Both the position numbers and the translations under genes were made by a program. The notes beneath the pieces were generated by a model. The model was not told the DNA's origin, made no database searches, and worked only from the letters and a program-made list of their open reading frames with translations. Positions 44,584 through 54,174 of a stretch of DNA of 64,000 bases are shown one piece after another. How positions within the stretch are numbered: the stretch's first letter is position 1; every line of letters begins with the position of its first letter. Location: positions 1,860,001 through 1,924,000 of the forward strand of contig OY782827.1 in NCBI GenBank assembly GCA_963678395.1, in the 5' to 3' direction. The DNA comes from JAAYAE01 sp963678395 (GTDB taxonomy: Bacteria; Bacillota; Negativicutes; Acidaminococcales; Acidaminococcaceae).

Positions 44584-45935
44584 AATAATACCTGCAACGC
44601 TTCTTCCACCGTATTTACTTGCATAATACCTGTGATTTTTTCTTTGCCAAAGTTCAATTTCCCTTTAGGTACCACGAATTTATGAAACCCTAATTTTGCG
44701 GCTTCTTTAATTCTACGCTCCACAAAACTTACTCTACGGATTTCTCCTGTTAGCCCCACTTCACCCAAAACTAAGACACCTGTAGTAATTGGCACATTTC
44801 TAAAACTGGAAACCAAGGCTGACACTACCGCTAAATCCGCAGCCGGTTCTGTTATTTTCACGCCGCCTACTACATTGGCATAGGCATCTTGAGTACCAAA
44901 ATCAATCCCCAACCGTTTTTCTAAAATAGCCAGCAACATATTTACCCGATTATAATCAATTCCCACAGCGGTTTTTCTGGGCATCCCATACGGTGTTCTG
45001 GAGACCAAAGCCTGCACCTCTACCAAAAGTGGCCTATTACCTTCCAAAACAGCTGATACTACGGAACCGGCAACAGGAGACTCTTTCCTTTCTAAAAACA
45101 AACCTGAAGGATTGGTTATTTCCGTCAATCCAGTTTCTTCCATGGAAAAAATACCGCTTTCACTGGTAGAACCAAAGCGGTTTTTATTGGCTCGCAAAAC
45201 ACGGAAAGCATAAGAGCGATCACCTTCAAATTGTAAAACTACATCTACCATATGTTCTAAAAGCCTTGGTCCGGCAATATTTCCTTCCTTTGTTACATGT
45301 CCAATAATAATAGCAATACCTGTTCCCTTAGCAAAACGTAACAATTTAGAGGTGCACTCTCTTACTTGACCAACACTACCGGCAGATGTATCCAATTCGC
45401 TATTAAACATAGTTTGAATAGAATCTATCACCAAAATTCGAGGTTTTGCACTCTGTGCCTGCACCAAAATCTGTGCTAAATCAGTCGAGGTCATAATAAG
45501 CAAGTTTTCACCGGCTTTGCCCAAACGCTCAGCTCGCATAGCAGTTTGCGCCTCAGATTCTTCTCCTGAAACATAGAGTACTTTAACCCCTTTATCGCTA
45601 AATTTAATCCCAGCATCCAAAGCAATTGTTGACTTGCCAATACCAGGATCCCCTGCCAATAAAATTAAAGAGCCGGGAACTATACCCCCACCAAGTACAC
45701 GATCAAACTCGTTTATACCCGTTGCCATCCGTTCAACTTTTTCTATAGCGATACTAGCTATGGTTTTAGGTTTCGACGACTCTCCCATAGGCAAAAAAGA
45801 CTTAGACCGCTCCTCTACGATTACTTCCTCTACAAAAGAATCCCACTGTCCACACTCGGAACACTTCCCCAACCATTTTGCTGTTGCATAACCACAACTT
45901 TGACATACAAAACGCATTTTTGCTTTAGCCACCAT
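44580..45935 (-). CDS. radA: DNA repair protein RadA
   Basis: RecA-like helicase that processes recombination branches. 451 residues: N-terminal zinc finger C11-x2-C14-x10-C25-x2-C28, Walker A GDPGIGKST near residue 95, the RadA motif NKNRFGSTSE near residue 251, and a C-terminal Lon-like domain (VGLTGEIRRVSFVERRIKEA). Downstream of ctsR, with mcsA, mcsB and clpC absent between them. Confidence 0.95.
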   Translation of the reverse strand: MVAKAKMRFVCQSCGYATAKWLGKCSECGQWDSFVEEVIVEERSKSFLPMGESSKPKTIASIAIEKVERMATGINEFDRVLGGGIVPGSLILLAGDPGIGKSTIALDAGIKFSDKGVKVLYVSGEESEAQTAMRAERLGKAGENLLIMTSTDLAQILVQAQSAKPRILVIDSIQTMFNSELDTSAGSVGQVRECTSKLLRFAKGTGIAIIIGHVTKEGNIAGPRLLEHMVDVVLQFEGDRSYAFRVLRANKNRFGSTSESGIFSMEETGLTEITNPSGLFLERKESPVAGSVVSAVLEGNRPLLVEVQALVSRTPYGMPRKTAVGIDYNRVNMLLAILEKRLGIDFGTQDAYANVVGGVKITEPAADLAVVSALVSSFRNVPITTGVLVLGEVGLTGEIRRVSFVERRIKEAAKLGFHKFVVPKGKLNFGKEKITGIMQVNTVEEALQVLF

Positions 45936-45970
45936 CTTGTCTCCTTATTAATCTGCTGAAAAGATCTATT

Positions 45971-46420
45971 TTAAAGCTTTGCTTTCCTATCATCTGGAGA
46001 ACTAATTCGCTTATAAGACTCTTGAACGATAGCTTGTTTGTCTTTTTCTGAAGCATGTTCCTCTAAAAGCTCTAAACTGTAATGCATTAATACGGCTTCC
46101 CTAGTAGTAATTAAATGCTTAAGGAATAAATACTCTATCGTTTGTCGCGCATCCATCTTATTAACTGTTAACGCACTTGCATTTTTCCCAACAGCTGTTT
46201 GCATTTTGACAATACGAATAAATCCCCCAGAACCCCTTTTAGATTCCACTAGGAATCCTCTGTCAGGTGTAAAACGCGTACTAACCGCATAACTAATTTG
46301 GGAAGGAGCACATTCCAATTGTTCCGCCAATTCATTACGCTGAACTAAAACAAACTTAGCATTTTCTGTAAATAACTCGCCAATAATAAAATTTTCTATA
46401 ACATCCGCTAAATTACGCAT
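45971..46420 (-). CDS. ctsR: Transcriptional regulator CtsR
   Basis: Repressor of class III heat-shock genes. 149 residues with the N-terminal helix-turn-helix (LAEQLECAPSQISYAVSTRF) and the wing SKRGSGGFIRIV; the C-terminal domain has REAVLMHYSLELLEEH. In Bacillus it heads ctsR-mcsA-mcsB-clpC; here radA follows directly. Its own promoter carries CtsR-like half-sites (46447-46475). Weak RBS. Confidence 0.92.
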   Translation of the reverse strand: MRNLADVIENFIIGELFTENAKFVLVQRNELAEQLECAPSQISYAVSTRFTPDRGFLVESKRGSGGFIRIVKMQTAVGKNASALTVNKMDARQTIEYLFLKHLITTREAVLMHYSLELLEEHASEKDKQAIVQESYKRISSPDDRKAKL

Positions 46421-46446
46421 AGTCTCGCCTCTCTCTACTTACTTAT

Positions 46447-46475
46447 ATCATATTTGACTTTTTGACTTTTAGCAA
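46447..46475 (-). promoter_or_regulatory. ctsR promoter with CtsR-like half-sites
   Basis: TTGCTA (46470-46475), 17-nt spacer, TATGAT (46447-46452). The spacer contains AGTCAAA twice in tandem (offset 8 nt), close to the CtsR half-site RGTCAAA; the known operator spaces two copies ten bases apart (RGTCAAA-N3-RGTCAAA). Suggests autorepression, with non-standard spacing. Confidence 0.65.
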
Positions 46476-46488
46476 GTAGTAATAAAAT

Positions 46489-46509
46489 GGGACCCCCTAA
46501 TGGGGTCCC
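46489..46509 (-). terminator. Rho-independent terminator after the flavodiiron gene
   Basis: Perfect 8-bp stem GGGACCCC/GGGGTCCC with a 5-nt loop, followed by ATTTTATT in the minus sense, 17 nt after the stop. Confidence 0.85.
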
Positions 46510-46526
46510 TAATGAATTCAATTAAG

Positions 46527-47699
46527 TTACTTTAATTTTTGAGCAAAATCATAACCAAATTGTTCTGCCGCTAAAATTTCTTCCGGCCTCGGACGCCACT
46601 TACAGTTATAACCAGTTTCTACTTCCAAACCAGCTTTTACCATAAACTCTTCCATGTCCTTTTGCGCTCCACCGCTCCAACCCAAGGTACCAAAAGCTGC
46701 TGCCTTTTTGCCAATAGGCTTTAAACCTTTTAAATAGGTAAATAATCCGCCTAAGTTTGGCATCATCCCAGAATTTTGAGTTGGAGAGCCAAACAAAATA
46801 CCACCTGCGGTTAATAACTCTGCTACAATATCACTTTTATTTACATTGTCATACCTGAATAACTTTACTGTTATTCCTGCAGAAGAAGCACCGCGCGTAA
46901 TAGCTCTAGCCATGGACTCTGTCCCGCCCCACATAGTATCATAGACTATTATCAATTTAGAACTCTTAGTCCCTTTTCCCCACTCCTCGTATTTAGCCAA
47001 AAGTTCTTTAATATGCGAACGCCAGATACACCCATGACCTGGAGCAATTAGTTGCAAATCCAAACTATTTACCGTTTTCAAAGCGTTGCCAATAAGTTTA
47101 GCATAAGGTAATAAAATATTGGCAAAATATTTTTTCAACTCATAGTACAGAATACTCGTATCTACTTCATCGTCAAAACGCTTACTAGTACAATAATGCT
47201 GTCCAAACGCATCATTCGAAAACAGTATTTTATCTTCTACCAGATACGTTATCATAGAATCAGGCCAATGGAGCATAGGTACAGGAATGAACTCTAATGT
47301 TTTATTTCCTAAAGAAAGACTGTCTCCTGCCTTAACAACTTCAAAGTCAAAAATATCTCCATAGTGCTCAATAGCCTCGCTTTTACCCTGTCTGGAAATA
47401 TAGAACTTTGCGTTGGGACAAGCGGCGGCAAGTGCTGGCATAGAACCTGAATGGTCTGGTTCCACATGATTAATAATTATGCAATCTATTTTCTTAGGGT
47501 CAACGATTTTTTTAATATTATCGAGAAACTCGCCTGAGTAAACTGCCTTTACTGTATCAATTAAGCAAATTTTTTCTGCCATAATAAGGTAAGAATTATA
47601 AGTTACACCATGAGGAGTGTAAAATCCGTGAAAATCTTGCATAGTCCAATCAATAATACCTACGTCAAAAATATCTTTTACCAATTCTTGCGGTTTCAT
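46527..47699 (-). CDS. fprA: Flavodiiron protein (FprA-type)
   Basis: 390 residues. An N-terminal metallo-beta-lactamase-like domain has the di-iron motif HVEPDHSGSM (HxExD with later His) near residue 82, and a C-terminal flavodoxin domain begins LIIVYDTMWGGTESMARAI near residue 252 (FMN loop). The family reduces O2 to water and/or NO to N2O in anaerobes. Flanked by ctsR and an ABC gene on the same strand; terminated just after. RBS AGGGAGGCAATG. Confidence 0.93.
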   Translation of the reverse strand: MKPQELVKDIFDVGIIDWTMQDFHGFYTPHGVTYNSYLIMAEKICLIDTVKAVYSGEFLDNIKKIVDPKKIDCIIINHVEPDHSGSMPALAAACPNAKFYISRQGKSEAIEHYGDIFDFEVVKAGDSLSLGNKTLEFIPVPMLHWPDSMITYLVEDKILFSNDAFGQHYCTSKRFDDEVDTSILYYELKKYFANILLPYAKLIGNALKTVNSLDLQLIAPGHGCIWRSHIKELLAKYEEWGKGTKSSKLIIVYDTMWGGTESMARAITRGASSAGITVKLFRYDNVNKSDIVAELLTAGGILFGSPTQNSGMMPNLGGLFTYLKGLKPIGKKAAAFGTLGWSGGAQKDMEEFMVKAGLEVETGYNCKWRPRPEEILAAEQFGYDFAQKLK

Positions 47700-47827
47700 A
47701 AATCATTGCCTCCCTTATATACTCTTAGATTAAGCCTACCTATCTATCCAGTGTGCAACTTACCATAAAAGTTCTTTAATGCTAAAAACTTATATAAGCC
47801 TATTTCTTATTATACCTCAAATAAAAA

Positions 47828-49540
47828 TCAATAACAATTATTCTTCAAGCTTACTTCCCCAGTACTTTTTTCCAAATACAATTCCAAAGCGTGAAACTTA
47901 TTTATAGAACTACGATGCCCAACACTGACAACCGTTGTTTCCCGCAAGCGTTCCGCCACTAATTTATACATAGCAGCTTCTGTTGCTTCATCCAAAAAAA
48001 GCCATTTAGGACTGTAGATTAATGCTCGGACAAAAGCTAACCTTTGTTGTTCACCAACAGACAAAACATATGACCAATCTGCCTCAACGTTTAAATCTTT
48101 TGCCAGATAACTTATATGACAATCCTTCATTAACACTGTCAATTCCGCATTGCTTAAATCTGTGGTGCCCGGATACAAAACTGATTCTCTTAAAGTCCCT
48201 AGTGGTAAATAGGGTTTTTGAGGTATAAACATAATCTCTTCCTTACGCGGCATAGTTATTTTTCCCTTTACATATGGCCAAATGCCTGCCAATACACGCA
48301 AAAGCGTGCTTTTGCCGCTGCCACTGACTCCTTTAACTAATACATTTGTTCCTGGTTGCATAATAACATTAATATCACGAAGAATGCTTTTACCATTAGG
48401 TAACGCAATCTCTAAATTATCCATAACCAAAATATTGTCCTGCGCAACTACCCGTTCCAAATGAAGTTGTGGATCTTCCCCCTGTACGACTTGCATATGA
48501 AGGCCAAATCCTGTTAACCTGTCTACAACCGCCTGCCACTCGGCAATAGAAGCGTACATATCTACAAAATAAGACAAGGAGTCTTGTACTCTACCAAAAG
48601 CAGTGGATATCTGCATTAACCCACCTAAGGTAATCTGCTTAGTTAAATAGCGAGGAATAGTAACTACAAAAGGAAAAATTATAGCAATCTGAGAATACCC
48701 TGAATTAATCCATACTAGTTGTTTCTGTTTTTGAATAATATGCCAAAAATTATCCAACAAAAGACTGAACCTCTGTTTAAATACTCCACTTTCTTGTGTT
48801 TCTCCACCATAAAAGGCTACACTTTCAGAATTCTCACGCATCCGCATCATACTGAATCTAAAATCTGCCTCATAGCGTTGTTGAACAAAATTCAATCCGA
48901 CCAATTTACGTCCCACCATATGAGTAATCCAAGTACCTACTATAGAATAAGCCAAAGCCACCCAGACCAAATAACCTTCAACGTGAATATTAATATTAGC
49001 TATTTTGAAATCTAAGGATCCTGATAAATTCCAAAGGATAAACACAAAAGAAACCAACGTACACAAAGCTTTTAAGATACCTATCGAAAACTTTATGGTC
49101 ATTTCCACAAATAACCGTACATCTTCACTAATACGTTGGTCTGGATTATCTGTCCCTACTCCAAACATTTGCAACCTGTAATATGTTTTGTTTTGCATCC
49201 ATTCGTCAATATATCTAGCAGTTAACCAGCGTCGCCAATTAATAACCAACACTTGCTGTAAATAATAAGAATATACGGCAAGAATAATATAAATAAAAGC
49301 CAACCAAGTAAAATGCAACAACTCCGCAAAAATTATTTGCGATTGATAGTTTTGCAGCGCGGTATAAAAAGCATTATTCCACTTGTTTAATTGTACAAGC
49401 ATATAAACAACACCAAGTGTTAACGCAACAATAGTTCCTAATAATAAAAAGGCCTTACCCTTTTCTTCCGACTGCCAATAACTTTTAATTAGCTGCCACA
49501 CCTGCTTTATAAATTCTCGTCCTGCTTGCACTTTTTTCAA
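47828..49540 (-). CDS. ABC transporter, SbmA/BacA-YddA type (permease-ATPase fusion)
   Basis: 570 residues. The N-terminal half has about six membrane segments of the SbmA/BacA or YddA family (QLNKWNNAFYTALQNY, WRRWLTARYIDEWM and NPDQRISEDVRLF are family-typical). The C-terminal ATPase has Walker A GVSGSGKST, signature LSVGEQQRLAF and Walker B KWLFLDEATEA. Relatives import peptides or cobalamin or act as exporters; the substrate here is unknown. TTG start after GAGGTG. A single-gene unit. Confidence 0.85.
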   Translation of the reverse strand: MKKVQAGREFIKQVWQLIKSYWQSEEKGKAFLLLGTIVALTLGVVYMLVQLNKWNNAFYTALQNYQSQIIFAELLHFTWLAFIYIILAVYSYYLQQVLVINWRRWLTARYIDEWMQNKTYYRLQMFGVGTDNPDQRISEDVRLFVEMTIKFSIGILKALCTLVSFVFILWNLSGSLDFKIANINIHVEGYLVWVALAYSIVGTWITHMVGRKLVGLNFVQQRYEADFRFSMMRMRENSESVAFYGGETQESGVFKQRFSLLLDNFWHIIQKQKQLVWINSGYSQIAIIFPFVVTIPRYLTKQITLGGLMQISTAFGRVQDSLSYFVDMYASIAEWQAVVDRLTGFGLHMQVVQGEDPQLHLERVVAQDNILVMDNLEIALPNGKSILRDINVIMQPGTNVLVKGVSGSGKSTLLRVLAGIWPYVKGKITMPRKEEIMFIPQKPYLPLGTLRESVLYPGTTDLSNAELTVLMKDCHISYLAKDLNVEADWSYVLSVGEQQRLAFVRALIYSPKWLFLDEATEAAMYKLVAERLRETTVVSVGHRSSINKFHALELYLEKSTGEVSLKNNCY

Positions 49541-49628
49541 TACAGCTACACCTCATTAAATTATTTATTCTATATTTAAATACGACATTTTAATTAAAAA
49601 TGAAATTCTCTAATATTACTGCCAAAAA

Positions 49629-49653
49629 GAACCTGACTTTAACCGTCAGGTTC
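49629..49653 (-). terminator. Terminator after the RND transporter gene
   Basis: Perfect 9-bp stem GAACCTGAC/GTCAGGTTC with a 7-nt loop and TTTTTGG following in the minus sense. T runs flank it on both strands, so it may act bidirectionally. Confidence 0.88.
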
Positions 49654-49694
49654 CTTTTTTTATTTTGTTAAAATACAATTTTTATTTTAGCGTA

Positions 49695-52600
49695 TTAGTT
49701 ATTATTCTTTTCTGCCTTCGCATCCGCTACTTTTTGTGCCCTGGTTGAAAACAGGCGTTCAATTACTACGTATAAAACTGGTATTAAGAACACACCAACT
49801 GATGTAGCAAAGGTCATACCGCCAACAACCGCATTTCCTAAAGATACACGTGCACCAGCACCAGGAGCGGTAGCAATAGCTAAAGGCACACAGCCCAAAA
49901 TAAACGCAAAGGAGGTCATTAAAATTGGGCGTAAGCGCAATCTTGCGGCATCTATAGCCGATTTTATAATAGACGCTCCTGCTTCTTTATTCATTTTAGC
50001 ATATTCAACAATCAAAATAGCATTTTTGGCGGCCAAACCAATTAAGGTAATCAAACCTATCTGCATATAAATATCATTTTCCTGCCCACGTAAATATTGG
50101 GAAAGCAAACATCCTAATATAGCTGATGGCACCGATAACAAAATGGCTAGTGGTACTGACCAACTTTCGTATAAAGCTGCCAAGCACAAGAATACCAAAA
50201 ACAAAGAAATCGCTAAAATCTTGTTAGAGCTATTACCGGCCTCAAGTTCATCACGACTTTGATCTACCCACTGGTAAGTATACGTAGTCGGCAAAACTTC
50301 CGCAGCCACTCCTTGCAAAGCTTTCATGGCTTGTCCTGAACTATACCCAGCAGCAGGACTTCCTGCGATTTTAAAGGCACTAACCCCATTAAACCTAGTA
50401 ACTGAAGGAACTGAGCTAATGCTTTTATATTTTACCAAAGTATCCAGCGGTACCATCTCATCACTACTACTTCTGACATAAAAGAAACGCATATCATGGA
50501 CATTTTTTCTAAATGTAGAATCTGCTTGCATTACGACCTTCCATGTACGACCAAAACGATTAAAATCATTAACCTCGCTACCGCCCAAAAAAGTTTGTAA
50601 TGCTGTATAAACATTGCTAACAGGAACACCCAAAGATTCCGCTTTAGCTCTATTTACTTCAAAATCATATGCTGGAGTATCAGTGTTAAAAGTGGTATAC
50701 GCAACGCCAATTTCCGGCCGTTGATTGGCTTTAGCTACAAATTGCTTGGCGTAGGTATTCATGGTATCGACAGAATCTCCTGCCAAATTCATAATGTACA
50801 TATTTAAGCTACCTGTACTAGATACTCCCGGTAAAGCCGGAGCATTGAAGGCCATCATGGTCATTTCTGGGATTTGAGATGTAATTACTCTAGCCTTTTG
50901 GATTGTTTTCTGTATTGTAACAGTACGTTCATTGTATGGTTTCATGCTGACAATAAGCAATTCGGCACTTGACTTAGGTGCCTGTGTTAAAATATCAATA
51001 CCGGATATTGCTGAAACATGTGCAACACCAGGAAGTGCTCGTAGTTGTTTAGCAACTTTTTCCATAGCATAAATACCACGATTACTAGAGGATGCTTCCG
51101 GCAAATTAAAGGATATCATAAAATTGCCTTGGTCCTCATCAGGAACATAGCCGCTTGGCAAATGCTTAGCAATTGCGCCAATCAATACAACCATGACAAC
51201 AAGACCAATCATCATAAGTTTGATATGTCTAATACACTTTTCTACATTAACTACATATTTATTTAAAAGTCTGAAAAACCATTGATTAAACTTATATACT
51301 ATTTTACCCAATAAACCTTTTGCACTTTGGTCTTCATCACGTGGTTTCAGAAGTAGGGCACATAAAGCCGGTGTCAAGGTCAAGGCAATAACTGCTGACA
51401 AAGCCATGGATACGGCAATGGTTAGGGAAAACTGCTTATACAACATGCCCGTTGTCCCACCGGTAAAAGCAATGGGAATAAATACGGCCGCTAAGATAAA
51501 GGCAATAGCTACAACCGGTCCAGATACTTCTCGCATAGCACGGTAAGTTGCCTCCCTAGGTGACAGTCCAGTGTCTTGAATATGATGCTCCACTGCTTCC
51601 ACTACGACAATGGCATCATCAACAACCAGCCCTATAGCCAGTATCATGGCAAACATACTAACAGTATTAATACTAAAACCCATAAAAACAAAAGCTTCGA
51701 AGGTTCCCACTAAAGATACCGGAACTGCTAAAAGGGGAATTACTGTGGCACGCCAATTACCCATGAAAAGATAAACTACGAACATTACCAAAACCAAGGC
51801 TTCACCAAAAGTGTGTGCTACTTTTGTTAAAGACTCACGTACAAAAATTGTGTTATCTTGCAATATTCCTATCTTCATATCCGGAGGAAAGCGAGTCTCC
51901 GCATCTGCCAATTCAGCTTTTATTTTTGCTACGCTATCTAACGCATTAGCATCAGTGGTTAAATAAACAGGGAATACTACCGTATCACCACCATCGAGGT
52001 ATGAAACAATGTTATCACTTCGAGCACCTTGACCTATAGTAGCAATATCTTTTAACTTTAAATTTTGTCCATTCTTAGAACGCACGATGATGTTACCAAA
52101 TTGCTCCTCATTCGTTAGACGTCCTTGCGCACTGGCCGAGTACTGGAATTCTTGTTCCTTCGCCGTTGGCCTAGAACCAATTGCACCAACCGGAGCTTGA
52201 ATATTTTGTGCTTCAATAGCACTCGAAACATCACTGGCCGTTATTCCTAATTGGGCCATTTTATCTGGATGCAGCCATATGCGCATAGCATATTCAGGTC
52301 CATAAGCATCTACTTCAGAAACGCCTTTAACCCTTTGGACAGCATCTATAAAATTAGTCATAGCATATGTCTTCAGAAACATGGCATCATAAGTCTTATG
52401 AGGCGAAGATAAGGTGAAATACATAATTGCCTGAGAATTCTTTTTAGCAGTAGTCACACCACAACTAGTAACTTCTGCCGGTAAAGAAGACGATGCTTGG
52501 GATACGCGATTTTGCACTTCAACAGCCGCAATATCACTGTTCTTATCCAAGTTGAAATACACGTTTAAAGCATAGCCACCATTATTAGTACTGGTAGAAC

Positions 52601-52835
52601 GCATATCCATCATGTTTTCTACACCATTTACTTTTTGTTCAATAGCCGTGGCTACAGCCTCTTCAACTGTAGAAGCATTGGCGCCAACATAAGTTGTTGC
52701 AACTTCCACCTGCGGTTTTGTAATATTAGGATATTGTGCAATAGGTAATGTAAAACCAGCAATGGTTCCCAACATGGTAATAAGAATTGCCAGTACTATC
52801 GCGAAGACCGGACGGTCTATAAAAAAACGTGACAC
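49695..52835 (-). CDS. RND efflux transporter, HAE1 family (AcrB-like)
   Basis: Inner-membrane proton-driven pump of a tripartite RND system, 1046 residues. It starts MSRFFIDRPVFAIVLAILIT and contains twelve predicted spans; TM4 carries GLVVDDAIVVVEAVE, whose Asp-Asp pair is the proton relay. Starts at GTG behind GGGGGTAATAAATC, 18 nt after the adaptor gene. No TolC-type outer-membrane factor lies next to it, so one must be encoded elsewhere. Presence of an RND pump supports a diderm cell. Confidence 0.95.
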   Translation of the reverse strand: MSRFFIDRPVFAIVLAILITMLGTIAGFTLPIAQYPNITKPQVEVATTYVGANASTVEEAVATAIEQKVNGVENMMDMRSTSTNNGGYALNVYFNLDKNSDIAAVEVQNRVSQASSSLPAEVTSCGVTTAKKNSQAIMYFTLSSPHKTYDAMFLKTYAMTNFIDAVQRVKGVSEVDAYGPEYAMRIWLHPDKMAQLGITASDVSSAIEAQNIQAPVGAIGSRPTAKEQEFQYSASAQGRLTNEEQFGNIIVRSKNGQNLKLKDIATIGQGARSDNIVSYLDGGDTVVFPVYLTTDANALDSVAKIKAELADAETRFPPDMKIGILQDNTIFVRESLTKVAHTFGEALVLVMFVVYLFMGNWRATVIPLLAVPVSLVGTFEAFVFMGFSINTVSMFAMILAIGLVVDDAIVVVEAVEHHIQDTGLSPREATYRAMREVSGPVVAIAFILAAVFIPIAFTGGTTGMLYKQFSLTIAVSMALSAVIALTLTPALCALLLKPRDEDQSAKGLLGKIVYKFNQWFFRLLNKYVVNVEKCIRHIKLMMIGLVVMVVLIGAIAKHLPSGYVPDEDQGNFMISFNLPEASSSNRGIYAMEKVAKQLRALPGVAHVSAISGIDILTQAPKSSAELLIVSMKPYNERTVTIQKTIQKARVITSQIPEMTMMAFNAPALPGVSSTGSLNMYIMNLAGDSVDTMNTYAKQFVAKANQRPEIGVAYTTFNTDTPAYDFEVNRAKAESLGVPVSNVYTALQTFLGGSEVNDFNRFGRTWKVVMQADSTFRKNVHDMRFFYVRSSSDEMVPLDTLVKYKSISSVPSVTRFNGVSAFKIAGSPAAGYSSGQAMKALQGVAAEVLPTTYTYQWVDQSRDELEAGNSSNKILAISLFLVFLCLAALYESWSVPLAILLSVPSAILGCLLSQYLRGQENDIYMQIGLITLIGLAAKNAILIVEYAKMNKEAGASIIKSAIDAARLRLRPILMTSFAFILGCVPLAIATAPGAGARVSLGNAVVGGMTFATSVGVFLIPVLYVVIERLFSTRAQKVADAKAEKNNN

Positions 52836-52853
52836 GATTTATTACCCCCTTGT

Positions 52854-54002
52854 TTATTTAGTTGGAGCAGCCGCTGTTGTATCTAGGTCTGCTTCTGTCA
52901 TAGGCTCTGCTTTAACGACAGTACCCGGTCTAACTTTTTGAATGCCCTCTACAACAAGAGTTTCTGTGCCGTCTAGGCCACTTTCAACCATCCACAGCCG
53001 ACCTATACGAGCACCAAGCTTAACTTCTTTCATTTCCACTTTATTTTCACTGTTAATTATGCTGACAAAATGCTTATACATAACTTCAGATACAGCTCTT
53101 TGTGGTACTAATAGAGCGTTTTTGCGTGTCCCGCTATTAACTTGTAAAAGAGCAAACATACCTGGTAATAATGTACCATTGGGATTGCCAAATTCTGCTT
53201 TCAAAGTTAAAGTACCTGTGGTGCTATCCACGCTTCTATCAACTTGATCAATTCTGCCTTTTAGTGGATAGATGGCACCGTCGCTCAAAGTTAATACCAC
53301 GTTTTCCAACGCATTGCCATTTTTAGTATTACCTTTTAATAACTGCAAATATTCTGTTTCAGCCAATGAAAACTTTACCCTCATAGGGTCACTATTAGAA
53401 ATAGTAGTCAGCACTGTTGACCCAGCCATAACAAAGGTTCCTTCTGCCAAGCAATTTGTATCAACTTTGCCGGCAAAAGGAGCCACAATATTGGTTTCCC
53501 CAACATCCACTTGTGCATTTGCCACCAGTGCCTCTTGCGCGCTAACCGCGGCTTCTGCTTGGGCAAGCTGTGTAGTATAACTATCCAATGTTTGCTTGGA
53601 AACAGCACCTTGCTCATACAAAGTTTGGTAACGTGCTGTATCTCTTTGCACGTTTATTAGATTAGCCTCAGCATTTGCTAATGTAGCCTTGGAACTCAGC
53701 AAACTGTTCTCATAACTGCGTGGATCAATAACGTACAATAATTGTCCTGCTGTTACCACATCACCGCCATTAACAAATTTCTTGACAATCATGCCTGTAA
53801 CCTTGGACTTAAGACTAACTTCATCTTTTGCTTCTACAAAGCCTGTATACTCATAAGTCAAGGGTGTATCTCTCTTAATTACATGCATCGTCTTTACTGC
53901 TACCGCTTTTGTTCCACTTGCTTGTTGTTTGCCGCAACCAGCAAAAGCCATCATCAGAATGCATGCTAACCCCATGGCTAATACTTTATTCTTAACTAAC
54001 AT
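52854..54002 (-). CDS. RND efflux adaptor (MFP, lipoprotein)
   Basis: Periplasmic adaptor of the RND pump, about 382 residues. The ATG giving MLVKNKVLAMGLACILMMAF follows GGGAGGTTCTGGT. A lipoprotein signal peptide ends AFAGC, so it should be lipid-anchored after Cys. Barrel-sandwich and alpha-hairpin regions are visible (VSLKSKVTGMIVKKFVNGGD; AQAEAAVSAQEALVANAQVD). Upstream are a promoter and a palindrome. Confidence 0.93.
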   Translation of the reverse strand: MLVKNKVLAMGLACILMMAFAGCGKQQASGTKAVAVKTMHVIKRDTPLTYEYTGFVEAKDEVSLKSKVTGMIVKKFVNGGDVVTAGQLLYVIDPRSYENSLLSSKATLANAEANLINVQRDTARYQTLYEQGAVSKQTLDSYTTQLAQAEAAVSAQEALVANAQVDVGETNIVAPFAGKVDTNCLAEGTFVMAGSTVLTTISNSDPMRVKFSLAETEYLQLLKGNTKNGNALENVVLTLSDGAIYPLKGRIDQVDRSVDSTTGTLTLKAEFGNPNGTLLPGMFALLQVNSGTRKNALLVPQRAVSEVMYKHFVSIINSENKVEMKEVKLGARIGRLWMVESGLDGTETLVVEGIQKVRPGTVVKAEPMTEADLDTTAAAPTK

Positions 54003-54063
54003 ACCAGAACCTCCCACAACCATTTATTAATCAAGCCTAATAAACATAAACTCAACAACTGCT

Positions 54064-54092
54064 ATTATAACTGAACTTTTTTTAACTTGCAA
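54064..54092 (-). promoter_or_regulatory. Sigma-A promoter of the RND operon
   Basis: TTGCAA (54087-54092), 17-nt spacer, TATAAT (54064-54069) in the minus sense, about 62 nt before the adaptor start. Confidence 0.8.
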
Positions 54093-54160
54093 TTTTTAAT
54101 TATGGCATTTTTTAGAGTTAATTCTCTACTTTACGCCTATATACGCTTTCTTTCGTCTTC

Positions 54161-54174
54161 TGACTGTTTAGTCA
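54161..54174. promoter_or_regulatory. Possible repressor-type palindrome near the RND operon
   Basis: TGACTGTTTAGTCA is an inverted repeat (TGACT/AGTCA, 4-nt spacer) 69 nt upstream of the -35 element of the RND operon, overlapping the stop of the neighbouring gene. It resembles TetR-family operators, but distance and overlap with coding sequence make its role uncertain. Confidence 0.3.
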
